64,000 bases of DNA from [Clostridium] citroniae WAL-17108 (GCF_000233455.1 NZ_JH376420.1:1546751-1610750); one strand, 5' to 3'. Numbered from the stretch's first letter, positions 42,757 through 52,502 are shown. Numbers and translations: made by a program. The notes: generated by a model not told the origin, from the sequence alone.

Positions 42757-43695
42757 TTACATCCTTCCAAACGCTTTCAGGAAACGCAGTTTTTCAATGG
42801 CCTTGTTGGCCATCCACCAGTTCTCGCTGACAGCAAACTCCTTTGGATACTTCTCCCCCTGCCGGAACCATGTCCATGTAATATTCCACACACCGCCCGG
42901 GTTTCTGGTATCAATCAGGTAATCCAGCTCAGTATCCACTATTTCCTCATTTCCTTTATAAAAAACGCTTTCAGGCGACCAGATAAACTCAGAAGGCCGC
43001 GGCGTATAGAAAGCCCACTTTTCCGGGTTGCGCTCCATCCGGCTGTTGATCAGATCCGGCATCACACCAGCGATAGCTGAGCAGTCAAAGCGGGCGGATA
43101 AGCCTGACTCTGCGATATCCCATAACAGGATTCCCAGGCCACCGGCTCCCATTTCCCCCAAATCCTCCGCTGTCTTTACCTTTTTTAATATTTTATCCAC
43201 ATATCCCGCCGCCCTGGCATATAACCCGGACCGGCTGCCCCCGTAGCGCAGGACAAATGCACAAAGCCCTGCGGTCAATCCCATGTCCTGTTCCCTGTTG
43301 GTTTCCTCACTGTACACGGCCCATGGCGCCTGTGCCGGGTCATCTCCGGAGGGGACGGTGAAATGCCATCCATCCTCGGAGCAGTGTACTCCGCTGTCCA
43401 GAAACCTTATGATTCCCTGTACAATGGGATGCTCCTTATCTGTAAGGCCGCAGGTGCGGAGGATGCTGACCGCAATCATAGTTGTATAGGGTGAGGATTC
43501 CCTGCTCCAGTTATCAGGATCCAGCGTGTTTGCAAAGCCTCCGTCCTCATTCTGGTATAAGCCAAGGATCTCCATCACCGTTTCCCGGTTTCCGCCCTCA
43601 AATTCAAACTGCCATAACGCCAGGTCCAGTGGTCTGGCATTGCGGTAGATCCATTTCCGTATCTCATCATATGCGGCTGCGCCTAACTGTTTCAT
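42757..43695 (-). CDS. Alpha/alpha-toroid (prenyltransferase/squalene-cyclase-like) hypothetical protein
   Basis: 312 aa. Repeats of the LGLYQNEDGGFANTLDPD kind, with YTTMIAVSILRTCGL, resemble the QW/toroid folds of terpene cyclases and prenyltransferases. No clear cyclase DxDD motif was seen, so an enzymatic call is not justified. ATG 43695 follows CCTGGAGGTACGAAG; upstream in-frame codons lack a ribosome site. Confidence 0.7.
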   Translation of the reverse strand: MKQLGAAAYDEIRKWIYRNARPLDLALWQFEFEGGNRETVMEILGLYQNEDGGFANTLDPDNWSRESSPYTTMIAVSILRTCGLTDKEHPIVQGIIRFLDSGVHCSEDGWHFTVPSGDDPAQAPWAVYSEETNREQDMGLTAGLCAFVLRYGGSRSGLYARAAGYVDKILKKVKTAEDLGEMGAGGLGILLWDIAESGLSARFDCSAIAGVMPDLINSRMERNPEKWAFYTPRPSEFIWSPESVFYKGNEEIVDTELDYLIDTRNPGGVWNITWTWFRQGEKYPKEFAVSENWWMANKAIEKLRFLKAFGRM

Positions 43696-43799
43696 CTTCG
43701 TACCTCCAGGTTGTGTCATAGTAGAAAAAATATACCACAACCGGAGGAAACTGTATTGAAAAAAAGCGACATGTCCGGATCCCGGCCCCCGGCTTTCCC

Positions 43800-44669
43800 C
43801 TATCGGCTGGCCATTGCGATCTGCTTTGCCTGGACCGGCCATACGCTGTGAAACCGTTTAAAATCGTTGAGCAGATGTGCCTGATCCGCATAGCCGAATT
43901 GACCGACTGCTTCCTGGATCTCAAACCGCTCCCGGCATACGATCTCCCTCCACACATTCTGATACCGCACCAGACTGGCGGTGCGCTTGATGGAAATACC
44001 GATTTCCTGCCTGAACAGGCGTTCCATCTGCCGCTGGCTTACACTGGCGCAGCCGCAGATGTCCTTGACCGCGGCACATCCCCTGGATCTTAGCATATGG
44101 TCAACGGAATTAAAAAAATTGGCATTTAATCTGCCGGTATCCAGTTTTTTAAGAAGATATTCTTCCATCCATTCTATTTTATCCCTCAGGGACTGCTGAT
44201 AAAACAGTTCCTGAAATGCATCCCTGCTTCCGGGCACCAGCAGTTCAAAGTCCAGCACCCCATTATAAATATCCCTCATATCCAGATCCATGAACAAGCG
44301 AACGGCCCAAAAATAAAACCTGACCGCAAAGGTAGTCATCTTCCTCTTTCCTGTTCCCGGTCCCACGGTGACGGAATAATCCTGGATCCCGCAAAGGCGG
44401 CTTTTGACGGTCTGCGGTCCATGGTTCAATTCTATAATGACATCCACACAGGTATCCGGGATAACCAGAACCCCGGATAAGGGTTCCCGCTCCCCGGCAA
44501 CGGAAACCGCAGCTTTCTCTTCCCCGTCTTCCATTTCCCCCATGGATGTCCAAAAACAGGCAACATACGGTTTTAGCGCCCGACAGGGCGTGTGTTCCGT
44601 ATAAGTGCTGTTTCGCAGATAGGGGCGGGATGTTAAGGGATGGTAATGTGTGTGAAATGATGGTGTCAT
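43800..44669 (-). CDS. AraC-family transcriptional regulator
   Basis: 289 aa. N-terminal effector domain of the DUF6597 type (RALKPYVACFWTS, then VLVIPDTCVDVIIELN and CGIQDYSVTVGPG), C-terminal AraC helix-turn-helix pair (VKDICGCASVSQRQMERLFRQEIG; EAVGQFGYADQAHLLNDFKRF). Target unknown; it lies between the toroid gene and a DUF1062 gene on the same strand. Confidence 0.88.
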   Translation of the reverse strand: MTPSFHTHYHPLTSRPYLRNSTYTEHTPCRALKPYVACFWTSMGEMEDGEEKAAVSVAGEREPLSGVLVIPDTCVDVIIELNHGPQTVKSRLCGIQDYSVTVGPGTGKRKMTTFAVRFYFWAVRLFMDLDMRDIYNGVLDFELLVPGSRDAFQELFYQQSLRDKIEWMEEYLLKKLDTGRLNANFFNSVDHMLRSRGCAAVKDICGCASVSQRQMERLFRQEIGISIKRTASLVRYQNVWREIVCRERFEIQEAVGQFGYADQAHLLNDFKRFHSVWPVQAKQIAMASR

Positions 44670-44705
44670 ACTATATCAACCTTATCTTTCTGTCCTGTGA
44701 TTCCT

Positions 44706-45359
44706 TCAGTATATAGCATGTCCGTCATAAAAACAACCTGCATCCCCAACTGCCAGCAATTTCCTCCCGGCCCGGCATTCCCTGCTGATATAAAAGACCT
44801 GTCCGTTCTTCACCCTTGCCCCGGCATCCGCCTTCCCTTCCATCACACAAACCAGGCCTGATCCGCACAGGCCTTTGATCTGGCTTTTGGAAACTCCCAG
44901 CTGCCTTGCAAACAGGGCGTCCATCCTCGGCTTCAGGTATCCCCCAAGCCATACCTCCACCTCGCTCCACTGCTCCTGTCTGCAGGGGACCGTGGTATCT
45001 GTCTCCCGCACCGTGTACTTATCCCAGTGCTCCACCATCTGAGCCCTGTTTTTTGCAAACAGGCTTCGGCTGCTTCCATAGGCAGCGGCCAGGGTCCTGT
45101 CATTGTTTAAAAAGCCCTTATATTCCCCCTGCTCCAGCGTATCCGCTTCCACGCGTTCATATACGGTCATGTTAAGGCTTGTCTCACACACCGTGCAGCG
45201 GTAAACCAGCCACACGTCCAGCAGCCGTCCATTTGCATTGACCCTGAATGTTCCGCTGTTTTCAAACTCTGCTTTCCGTCCGCATTTCGGACACCTTCTT
45301 AAAACCCCGGGCAGCGTCTGGGGCAGGACGATCCATTTCTTTCTATATTCCTGTTTCAT
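44706..45359 (-). CDS. DUF1062 family protein
   Basis: 217 aa. Two CxxC pairs (RRCPKCGRKAEF and YRCTVCETSLN) form a likely zinc ribbon at the N-terminus; the C-terminal half includes LGVSKSQIKGLC. I recognise DUF1062, of unknown role. ATG chosen after GGAGGAACTTGAAA. Confidence 0.8.
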   Translation of the reverse strand: MKQEYRKKWIVLPQTLPGVLRRCPKCGRKAEFENSGTFRVNANGRLLDVWLVYRCTVCETSLNMTVYERVEADTLEQGEYKGFLNNDRTLAAAYGSSRSLFAKNRAQMVEHWDKYTVRETDTTVPCRQEQWSEVEVWLGGYLKPRMDALFARQLGVSKSQIKGLCGSGLVCVMEGKADAGARVKNGQVFYISRECRAGRKLLAVGDAGCFYDGHAIY

Positions 45360-45438
45360 TTTCAAGTTCCTCCATCAGCTACTCTATCATGGAGCCTGCC
45401 TGCCATAAACCTTAAACACTGCCCAGAAACAAGAAAAA

Positions 45439-45470
45439 GGCAGTGTATCCCGTCAATCCGGTACACTGCC
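45439..45470 (-). terminator. Terminator overlapping the end of the CD3324-type gene
   Basis: GGCAGTGTA and TACACTGCC arms; TTTTTCTTG tail on the minus strand. It begins inside the last codons of the gene. Confidence 0.75.
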
Positions 45471-45779
45471 CTGGTCCTCTGTTTCCTGAAGTATCTTTTT
45501 TTCCTGAAATGTTTTCTTTTCCTGAAGCACAATCCTCTGTATGCTTTTTTCAGACAGGAAATACTGCTCAGCCAAGGACTTTACCCCCATCCCCTGTCTG
45601 TATTTTGTAAATATCTCTTTATTCCGTCTCCGGAGTTCTTCCTTTGCCCTGGAAGACTCTCCCCAATTTTTTCTGTTTTCCTGCTTCCTGGGAATATATA
45701 CATATCCCCCGTCAATATACTTTTGAATTAATTCAACCAGATTCTCCGGAAGAATTTCATTCGCCTTCTGATAGCGCAT
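45453..45779 (-). CDS. CD3324-family helix-turn-helix protein
   Basis: 108 aa. YQKANEILPENLVELIQKYIDGGYVYIPRK is the family N-terminus and GMGVKSLAEQYFLSEKSIQRIVLQEK a Mor-like helix-turn-helix. Small likely regulator of unknown target. Start ATG after GGGAGGCGGCG. Confidence 0.8.
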   Translation of the reverse strand: MRYQKANEILPENLVELIQKYIDGGYVYIPRKQENRKNWGESSRAKEELRRRNKEIFTKYRQGMGVKSLAEQYFLSEKSIQRIVLQEKKTFQEKKILQETEDQGSVPD

Positions 45780-46039
45780 CGCCGCCTCCCAAACATATTC
45801 TTCTGTCCGGAATAGCAAAGGCTATACAATTACTTTCATTCACTGCATCAGCCTATGCTATGCAGCCATAATATATTTCCTCATAGAGAGCGACCCTCCT
45901 GACCCTGATATGGTAACCGGCCGTTCCCAGAGCGAGTCCTTAGATTGTTCTGGCAAAAAAGATCCGGCTTTTTCATTATATCACAGATACCCTGATAAAA
46001 AACCTTACATTTTGTACAGAGCCATGTTTGATCCATCCT

Positions 46040-48118
46040 CTACTTAAATCGCCTGTAAACAGCTTCAAATTCCTCCGCCGTGGCGCGGATCCCATTGACC
46101 GAGTACTCCGTCCCCCCTGATGTCCGGCTTACGCAGTAAAACGAGCATACCTGACGCACCGCTTTGCCGCTGTATTCATAAACCGCACCGCCATAAGCCC
46201 GCCCGCCAAATCCGCCCCAGCTTCCCTGGGTTCCGACCATGGTCTTTTTTGTCTCTTTGTCATACCACAGGCGCGCTCGGTCCCCCCGCAGTGATCCGCC
46301 GCACTCAGACCCGGTCACCAGCTCCTTTACTTCATTATCCCCCATGGCATAAAAGCCGCTGCAGGACCAGGGAAATGCAGGCTGGTCATAGGGCTCCGCA
46401 CAGGCATATAAAGCAGGCTCTCCTGATCCGTCTATGCCATACAGCCTGTATGTCCTGCCATAGCCCAAAAATCCATCCTCTGCGCCCATGGTCCTATGCT
46501 GCACAAATGCATAAAACAGCGCCATTTTGGGCGTGATCATATTCTTGAGAAGTATCTGTGACAAATCCCCATCCACGTTCTCCCCCGTCTTGATCACATG
46601 GCTGCGGATATCGGACTGATACAGGGATGCCACGCACACGCCAGGGGACAGCCGGTTGTCATAGGACACATAATCATATACCGGGGCGATCACCATCCTG
46701 CCTGTCTCATCCAGGAATCCGGTCTTGCGCCCCTTCTCCACCTCATAGCACGTTCCCCGCCAAGACACATAATCATAGATCCCCACATGAATCAGCTTCC
46801 CACTGCCGTCAACCAGGCGGGTGATTCCCCTGCCTGTCAGAGCCATACTGCCATTGTCAAACAGACGTATCTCATCATACAGGACAGGTATCTTAAGATT
46901 CCCCTTCTTATCCGCCACACCGTACTTTCCGCCCATCCGCACAACTGCCTGGTCATTAATAAATCCATAAATCTGGTCATACTTGACCGGTATCAGCTCT
47001 GAACAGTCCTCCGCGCTCAGGCATCCCGTTTTTCCATTAAGTGAAAGGATCAGCACCTCATTGTCCTGCCCGCCGCTTCCGATCCACTGATAGATCAAAG
47101 GCACCTTGACCGTGCCCTCACAATCCACCACGCCCCACTGTCCGTTGCTTTCCACAATAGCCAGATTCCTTCCAGAAATTGGAAGAACATGATGATAGGA
47201 GCCCTCCATGATCACCCGGCCCTCTCTGTCCGCAAACCCGGCCCTGCCATTTGTACGAAAACAGATCAGGTCATTCTCAATGAAGATCAGGTCATAGGCA
47301 GCCGGAAGCAGCATGGAACCCTTTCTGTCAAAACACCCGTACAGACCGTCTGACTGAACCACCACAAACCCGTCATTTCTCTCAATACGATCATATTCCG
47401 GGGAAATGATCTCATTTCCCTTTTGGTCAATCATACCATGTGCGCCGTTTTTTACGATCTCCGCCAGGCCATCCTGGAAATAATCCGCATCATCATAAAT
47501 TGGTTCAATTACGGTTTTTCCTTCCAAATCAATATACCCGTATGTTCCGCCCATACTGAAATAAGCCATCCCCTCCTGAAAGGAACTGACACTGTCGCAA
47601 TCCAGGTAAAACACAGGATTTCCTTCCCTGTCCATAAAACCATATTTGTCACCTATGGCAAAATACCCAAGCCCCTCCGCAAAGGGGGCGGCACTGTCAT
47701 AAATAAAAGGCAGGGCCGTCTCTCCCTTCTTATTGATAAACCCGTATTTCCCCTCATAGGACACACAGGCCAGCCCCTGGCTGAAGGGATATGCCTCATC
47801 ATAGACAAAAGGGGTTATCTCCTCCCCCTCCACGTCCATAAATCCATATGCCTCACCACTGTGGACCCAATAGATTCCCTCTGATTCCACTGCAAGATCG
47901 ATGCGGCCCGTTGATTCAGGCACGGCCTGGTACGGATACCCGGAGTTCTCCTCCCCTTTCTGCCCTGTCCGAGGAGACTTGGCATCCGGGCGGACAGACC
48001 TGGCATCCGGGCGGACAGCGTTAAAACAGCTAACCCAGGCGGTATCATCAGACCTTACACCGCATCCGGCCGCTGCCGCGGCCAGCAGAAAAACCATTAA
48101 AAACAACGAACGCCTCAC
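46040..48118 (-). CDS. WG-repeat surface lipoprotein
   Basis: 692 aa. Signal peptide with lipobox (LLAAAAAGC, Cys at 19). Residues 70-500 hold about 14 WG repeats of roughly 33 residues, each like YGFINKKGETALPFIYDSA, predicted to stack as beta hairpins. The C-terminal 180 residues are unlike the repeats (KMALFYAFVQHRTMGAEDG). Function unknown; probably anchored outside the cell. No neighbours in the same transcript. Confidence 0.88.
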   Translation of the reverse strand: MRRSLFLMVFLLAAAAAGCGVRSDDTAWVSCFNAVRPDARSVRPDAKSPRTGQKGEENSGYPYQAVPESTGRIDLAVESEGIYWVHSGEAYGFMDVEGEEITPFVYDEAYPFSQGLACVSYEGKYGFINKKGETALPFIYDSAAPFAEGLGYFAIGDKYGFMDREGNPVFYLDCDSVSSFQEGMAYFSMGGTYGYIDLEGKTVIEPIYDDADYFQDGLAEIVKNGAHGMIDQKGNEIISPEYDRIERNDGFVVVQSDGLYGCFDRKGSMLLPAAYDLIFIENDLICFRTNGRAGFADREGRVIMEGSYHHVLPISGRNLAIVESNGQWGVVDCEGTVKVPLIYQWIGSGGQDNEVLILSLNGKTGCLSAEDCSELIPVKYDQIYGFINDQAVVRMGGKYGVADKKGNLKIPVLYDEIRLFDNGSMALTGRGITRLVDGSGKLIHVGIYDYVSWRGTCYEVEKGRKTGFLDETGRMVIAPVYDYVSYDNRLSPGVCVASLYQSDIRSHVIKTGENVDGDLSQILLKNMITPKMALFYAFVQHRTMGAEDGFLGYGRTYRLYGIDGSGEPALYACAEPYDQPAFPWSCSGFYAMGDNEVKELVTGSECGGSLRGDRARLWYDKETKKTMVGTQGSWGGFGGRAYGGAVYEYSGKAVRQVCSFYCVSRTSGGTEYSVNGIRATAEEFEAVYRRFK

Positions 48119-48282
48119 TCTGATCTCCTCCTTCAGCCCATTCTGTTTATTTGTTTATGACTGTTATTGTAAGGCACCCTTGCATCCGATTTCCATCATT
48201 TTTGCATCATAATTGCATCATCAGCTTGGCGGCTCCTGCTCTGTCCCCCAATCAAACGCACCGCAATGTCCTGCTTGCCAAT

Positions 48283-48324
48283 ATAAAAAGATCCCACCAA
48301 AGCATATTTCGCTTCCATGGGATC
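48283..48324 (-). terminator. Terminator of the Thg1-PNK operon
   Basis: GATCCCA and TGGGATC arms with a 21-base loop and a TTTTTATA tail on the minus strand, 11 bases after the Thg1 stop. Confidence 0.65.
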
Positions 48325-48334
48325 CCACCCTGAT

Positions 48335-49099
48335 CTATCCTCTGCCCTGCATCAGTGAAACCACCCAGTCCGTATATCCATCCCCCGTATCCAGATCCAT
48401 GTTTGTCTCTATCCGGTTCCGGATACTGACTGCTTTCTGCTGTTTGATCGGATCATACCCTGTCTTTTCATAGGAGGAATAGTACAGCCCTATCCCCCGC
48501 TTCTGCCAGCCCGGAAGGTCATTGTAATTGATATTCCTGGAAAAGAGGAGTTCGTTTTTAAAGGAAACCGATTTTCCCTCAATCTCTTTGGTTGCCTCCT
48601 GGGCGGACTTCCCTTCCTGCCGCAGCAGCCAATAACAGTGGGCATTCAGTGAATTCCTGTGTGCATCCTCCTGCCTCCATGCAAAATAGTCCTTCACACA
48701 TTCCAGGTTAGGAAGGGGGACCACACGGCAGTCAAAACAAGCCAGCACTCCCAGCTTTAAGGAGAAAAAGGCGCTGGCCTCCCCTGCCAGAACCGAATTT
48801 ATCTTCCTTGTCTTCCTGCCAAATGTCCTGTCGTCCGGATGGAACAGAAGGGAGATCTCATCGCTCTGTGTATACCCGTATACGATCCTGAACCCGCATT
48901 CCATCAAATGCTTTACCGTATCTGTCATGGCATCCCTGAACCGTGTATCAAAGGGCGCCTCAAACTCACAGATCTCCTTGGTCAGCCTTGTAAAATTCCT
49001 GCCGTCAATGCGTACCACCAAATAAAGGTCAGGCAGGATCACCTGATCCAGTGAGGTCTCAAATCTGCGCATATTAATATCTAATGTTTCAAAATTCAT
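48335..49099 (-). CDS. Thg1-like 3'-5' RNA polymerase (tRNA-His guanylyltransferase family)
   Basis: 254 aa. Catalytic-palm motifs: VVRIDGRNFTRLTKE near 30-45 and YTQSDEISLLFHPDD near 75-90, carrying the metal-binding Asp residues. Bacterial Thg1-like proteins add nucleotides to 5' ends of damaged tRNAs in a template-directed way. It overlaps the upstream polynucleotide-kinase gene by four bases (ATGA). Bacterial tRNA-His has an encoded G-1, so repair rather than normal maturation is the likely role. Confidence 0.88.
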   Translation of the reverse strand: MNFETLDINMRRFETSLDQVILPDLYLVVRIDGRNFTRLTKEICEFEAPFDTRFRDAMTDTVKHLMECGFRIVYGYTQSDEISLLFHPDDRTFGRKTRKINSVLAGEASAFFSLKLGVLACFDCRVVPLPNLECVKDYFAWRQEDAHRNSLNAHCYWLLRQEGKSAQEATKEIEGKSVSFKNELLFSRNINYNDLPGWQKRGIGLYYSSYEKTGYDPIKQQKAVSIRNRIETNMDLDTGDGYTDWVVSLMQGRG

Positions 49100-49581
49100 C
49101 TTTCCCTCCCATTAAAACACTGATTTTTCCACTCGTCCACCTTAAATTCCCCGTTCCGGATGCATACAAAATACAACCGGTCAAATCCCTCATCATGAGC
49201 CGGCATCTCCAGCCGGTTGGAGGTATATGCGATCGCCCTGTCGGGGACGCAGGCTTTTCCCAAACGCCGGGAATTCCGCTGGATGCAGTCCTTTACCAGG
49301 GATTGGAAGAAATATCCTTCTATCTCATAGCCATTTTCCCTGGCCGCCTGTATGTACCGCTTCCTGTCCCCGGCCGTGGGGTTTGTGTTGTCCACCACAA
49401 AACTGGCCCTTTGCTTCAGACATTCCTCCAGCAGTTTTGCCTCCTTAGTTCTGGTATGCAGGGAATCCAAATTGATATGTACAAAATCCCGGGCAAAATT
49501 CTGCTGAAAAAATGTAGATTTGCCGCTTGCCTGTATTCCCATAAAAATGATGGCTTTGGGTACCTTGTCTGACTGACTCAT
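49096..49581 (-). CDS. Polynucleotide-kinase-like P-loop protein
   Basis: 161 aa. P-loop GIQASGKSTFF near residue 18, HINLDSLHTR, and FVVDNTNPTAGDRKRYI, as in T4 PNK and related 5' kinases. Coupled by ATGA to the Thg1-like gene. A 5' kinase plus 5' extending polymerase suggests a pathway for repairing RNA 5' ends; inference. ATG 49581 follows GGAGGTGTTGAG. Confidence 0.85.
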   Translation of the reverse strand: MSQSDKVPKAIIFMGIQASGKSTFFQQNFARDFVHINLDSLHTRTKEAKLLEECLKQRASFVVDNTNPTAGDRKRYIQAARENGYEIEGYFFQSLVKDCIQRNSRRLGKACVPDRAIAYTSNRLEMPAHDEGFDRLYFVCIRNGEFKVDEWKNQCFNGRER

Positions 49582-49603
49582 CTCAACACCTCCGTCTGAC
49601 AAC

Positions 49604-49633
49604 ATTATACCTGATTGACCGCTGATCTTTCAA
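49604..49633 (-). promoter_or_regulatory. Promoter of the PNK-Thg1 operon
   Basis: TTGAAA (49633-49628), 18 bases, TATAAT (49609-49604), 22 bases before the ATG. Confidence 0.65.
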
Positions 49634-49826
49634 TCCTATTTTATTCCCCTGTGGGATGAGCGCCTCCTTCCCGGCCTTTTGTCAAACCCATATGGAAACG
49701 TTCTTCCTCACAGGCCGGTATGATTTATGTTTCAACCGGACATATCATCCCTGTCTTTAAATCATTTCAAATTAGAAACATTTCTAACACTCATAAAAAC
49801 GGAATAAAAATGTAAGAAAACTTTAT

Positions 49827-49855
49827 TTGACTGAAATGCTCATTTATATTAGATT
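49827..49855 (+). promoter_or_regulatory. Promoter of the M14 carboxypeptidase gene
   Basis: TTGACT (49827-49832), 17 bases, TAGATT (49850-49855). The start point would fall near 49862, which rules out the in-frame ATG at 49864 and supports the ATG at 49918. The remaining 49634-49826 holds nothing I can name. Confidence 0.6.
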
Positions 49856-49917
49856 GAGAACATATGGAATCGAAACTGTACAACATAGCAAATAAAAAAG
49901 AAGGGCAAGGGAAAGCA

Positions 49918-51087
49918 ATGACAAAACGTGTGATTTGCGCTTTATTGAGCGGTATCCTGGTTGTTGGCAATATGGGGCTGGGCAGCACGGGACCGTGGGA
50001 CGCCGGACAGAGGGCCGTGGGGCTGGGCAGCTTTGTCAGTTACGGGGCAGAGCCCTCCTATGCGGAGGCCAATGCTGTGGGACCTGGAATCCGGGCAGCG
50101 GTTGGGATCAGTGATTTTTTGGATCAGGAGGTGGCGGATCCCATTGTCAAACCAGTGGACCGGTACTCCTATGAACAGATGGAGGCCGATATCCAGTCCC
50201 TTCAGAATACATATGGAGATAAAATCTCCGTTCAGGTCATCGGAACCTCCCTGGACGGAAGAAATATCTATGATATCATTCTGGGAAACCCAGATGCCAA
50301 GGCACAGATCCTCATCCAGGGGGCTATCCATGCAAGAGAGTATATGACCCCGCTGGTAATGATGGGTCAGCTGGAATATGCCCTGGCATTTTATGAAACA
50401 GGGCACTACAATTACAAATCTATATCTGATATGCTTCAGAAGGTGGCCATTCATTTTGTTCCCATGACAAATCCGGACGGCGTAACCTTAAGCCAGTTCG
50501 GCATTGATGCCATACGCGACCAGGGACTGAAACAGGGCATCATGGACTGCTATGCCCGGGATGTGAGCCTTGGCCGTACATCCGATTCCTTTGAAGTATA
50601 TCTGACAAAATGGAAGGCAAATGCAGCCGGTGTGGATCTGAATTATAATTTCCCATATGGCTGGGAAAATCTGTCCACCACACTGGCGGCTCCTTCCTAC
50701 GCTGCCTACAAAGGCACCGCCCCTTTTTCGGAACCGGAGAGCAGAGCCCTTTTTTCACTGGCGGAACAGTACCCGTGGGCCATTACCATCAGCTACCACT
50801 CCCAGGGTGAGGTCATCTACTGGACCACAAGCAGCAACGGCGCTGAGATGGCATCCAATACCCTGGCGGAAGCCATCTCGGTCATGACCGGTTATTCCAT
50901 GGATTCCAGCGATGGAAAAGGCGGCTTTAAAGACTGGATGCAGTCCAGAAGCGGGGCCGTTCCCGGGGTAACCCTGGAAGTGGGTAAAACCCCATGCCCT
51001 GTGCCATTCTCAGAATATCCTGTGGTCTGGCAGCAGAACAAGGGCGTCTGGATCCAAGCTCTGGATTATGTGGACCGGCGCATCTAA
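49918..51087 (+). CDS. Secreted zinc carboxypeptidase (M14)
   Basis: 389 aa: signal peptide (RVICALLSGILVVGNMGLG), propeptide-like stretch, then the M14 domain. Zinc ligands HAREYMTP (HxxE, near 150) and the later His in ISYHSQGEVIYW; catalytic Glu in GVTLEVGKT near 355. Such enzymes trim peptides or peptidoglycan stem peptides (gamma-D-Glu-meso-Dap type); no cell-wall-binding repeat is present. Single gene. Confidence 0.9.
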   Translation: MTKRVICALLSGILVVGNMGLGSTGPWDAGQRAVGLGSFVSYGAEPSYAEANAVGPGIRAAVGISDFLDQEVADPIVKPVDRYSYEQMEADIQSLQNTYGDKISVQVIGTSLDGRNIYDIILGNPDAKAQILIQGAIHAREYMTPLVMMGQLEYALAFYETGHYNYKSISDMLQKVAIHFVPMTNPDGVTLSQFGIDAIRDQGLKQGIMDCYARDVSLGRTSDSFEVYLTKWKANAAGVDLNYNFPYGWENLSTTLAAPSYAAYKGTAPFSEPESRALFSLAEQYPWAITISYHSQGEVIYWTTSSNGAEMASNTLAEAISVMTGYSMDSSDGKGGFKDWMQSRSGAVPGVTLEVGKTPCPVPFSEYPVVWQQNKGVWIQALDYVDRRI

Positions 51088-51121
51088 GGATGGCTGGGTC
51101 TTCCCTTTTTTAAACAAACCA

Positions 51122-51154
51122 GCCGGCTCTTATCCAATTGAAATAAGAGCCGGC
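51122..51154. terminator. Bidirectional terminator, convergent genes
   Basis: GCCGGCTCTTAT and ATAAGAGCCGGC arms, nine-base loop, CTTTGTTTT on the plus side. Serves both the carboxypeptidase and the DUF5780 gene. Confidence 0.85.
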
Positions 51155-51161
51155 CTTTGTT

Positions 51162-52313
51162 TTACTGCTGTGTCAACCGCTTTCCCTCATACAGATCGCA
51201 AAAGGCTTTATACTCAGGGTTTTCCCATGTCTTGTCTTCAAAGGTAGTGTACGATACAACCATTGCTTTAAATGACTCAATAGCGCAATTTTCATCGATC
51301 GCATATCCCTGAGAATCACCATAAGAACTTCCCGGGACCAAATTAATATCCTCAAGCAATACTTCTGTCACATAGGTGGGGTCATTAAAACTCATCTGCC
51401 CCTTGATCTTTACAGGAAGGCCGTTGGAATCCCAGGCCACAAATGCCAAGACCGCATCACGGATATCCTCCTCTGAATTGTTTTGGATAATGGCCTGGAG
51501 CAGATCCGGATATATTGACTTATACCGGTCATTCTGGACCGCATAGTTTGTGTTGCTCACAAACACGGGCTGACTGGCCAGGGATGCCTCTAATTCCTCA
51601 GCGGAAGCATTTTCCACCCTTGTTCCTGACGGGGTATCGGATTTCACAAAATCAGCATCCTGCATCTCAACTTGAATTTTTATGTCATCGGTGTATTTCT
51701 TTCCCTCATATGCCTGGCGGAAACTGTCCTCATATGGGTTCTTCCATTTATCACCGTCAAATGTCTCAAAGGACAATATGATCGTTTTAAAAGAATCCAC
51801 TTTGCAGGATTCATCAACGGAAAATCCGGAATCTTCCCCAAATGTACCCCCGCCCACTAAGTTAATGTCCCTGTAATTTACCTTTTTGAAATACTCGCCT
51901 CCCTGAAAATCCATATTGCCCACCAGCTTGACGGGAAGCTTATTGCTGTCCCAAGCCACAATGGCGAGAACAGCATCTTTAATGTCCTCATCCGTATGGT
52001 TCTGGATGACCGTGCTCAGCAGGTCCGGGTAAAGGGACTTGTACTGATCATCCTGTACAACGTACTCTGTGTTTACAACAGAAACCGGAAGACCTGCCAA
52101 TAACTCATCAAACTCTCCTGCCGACAGTTCCTTTACCTCCTTTGGAGGCGCCGCAGTCTCCGCCTGGGTAGTCTCCTTTTGTGTGGTCTCCTCTGCTGGC
52201 CCGGACGCGGTCTCCTGCGCCTTTCCTGTGTCCGTTGCAGGAGTTGTCCCCCCTCCGCCGCAGCCGCCTAATACCAGTACTGCTGATAAAATTACCAGAA
52301 ACGATCTTTTCAT
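51162..52313 (-). CDS. Two-domain DUF5780 lipoprotein
   Basis: 383 aa. Lipoprotein signal (VILSAVLVLGGC), a Thr-rich linker, and two copies of the same domain of about 140 residues: VVNTEYVVQDDQYKSLYPDL and VSNTNYAVQNDRYKSIYPDL begin them and VAWDSNxLPVK recurs in each. The internal duplication is clear by eye. Function unknown. ATG preceded by a GGGGGAG-type site. Confidence 0.85.
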   Translation of the reverse strand: MKRSFLVILSAVLVLGGCGGGGTTPATDTGKAQETASGPAEETTQKETTQAETAAPPKEVKELSAGEFDELLAGLPVSVVNTEYVVQDDQYKSLYPDLLSTVIQNHTDEDIKDAVLAIVAWDSNKLPVKLVGNMDFQGGEYFKKVNYRDINLVGGGTFGEDSGFSVDESCKVDSFKTIILSFETFDGDKWKNPYEDSFRQAYEGKKYTDDIKIQVEMQDADFVKSDTPSGTRVENASAEELEASLASQPVFVSNTNYAVQNDRYKSIYPDLLQAIIQNNSEEDIRDAVLAFVAWDSNGLPVKIKGQMSFNDPTYVTEVLLEDINLVPGSSYGDSQGYAIDENCAIESFKAMVVSYTTFEDKTWENPEYKAFCDLYEGKRLTQQ

Positions 52314-52502
52314 ATGTACTCCCCCTTTTTTGTTTCATCTTAGCACTTTTCATAAAAATAGTCCATAACATTGTAACCATATGGATAAAATTGGATAAAA
52401 AATTGGGCATTAAAATAGAGGACATGCCCTTTGGGGGTACATCCTCCTTCTCTGACAAGAAATTAATAAAATCATCATTTATATGGATTCGGATGGACTC
52501 TT

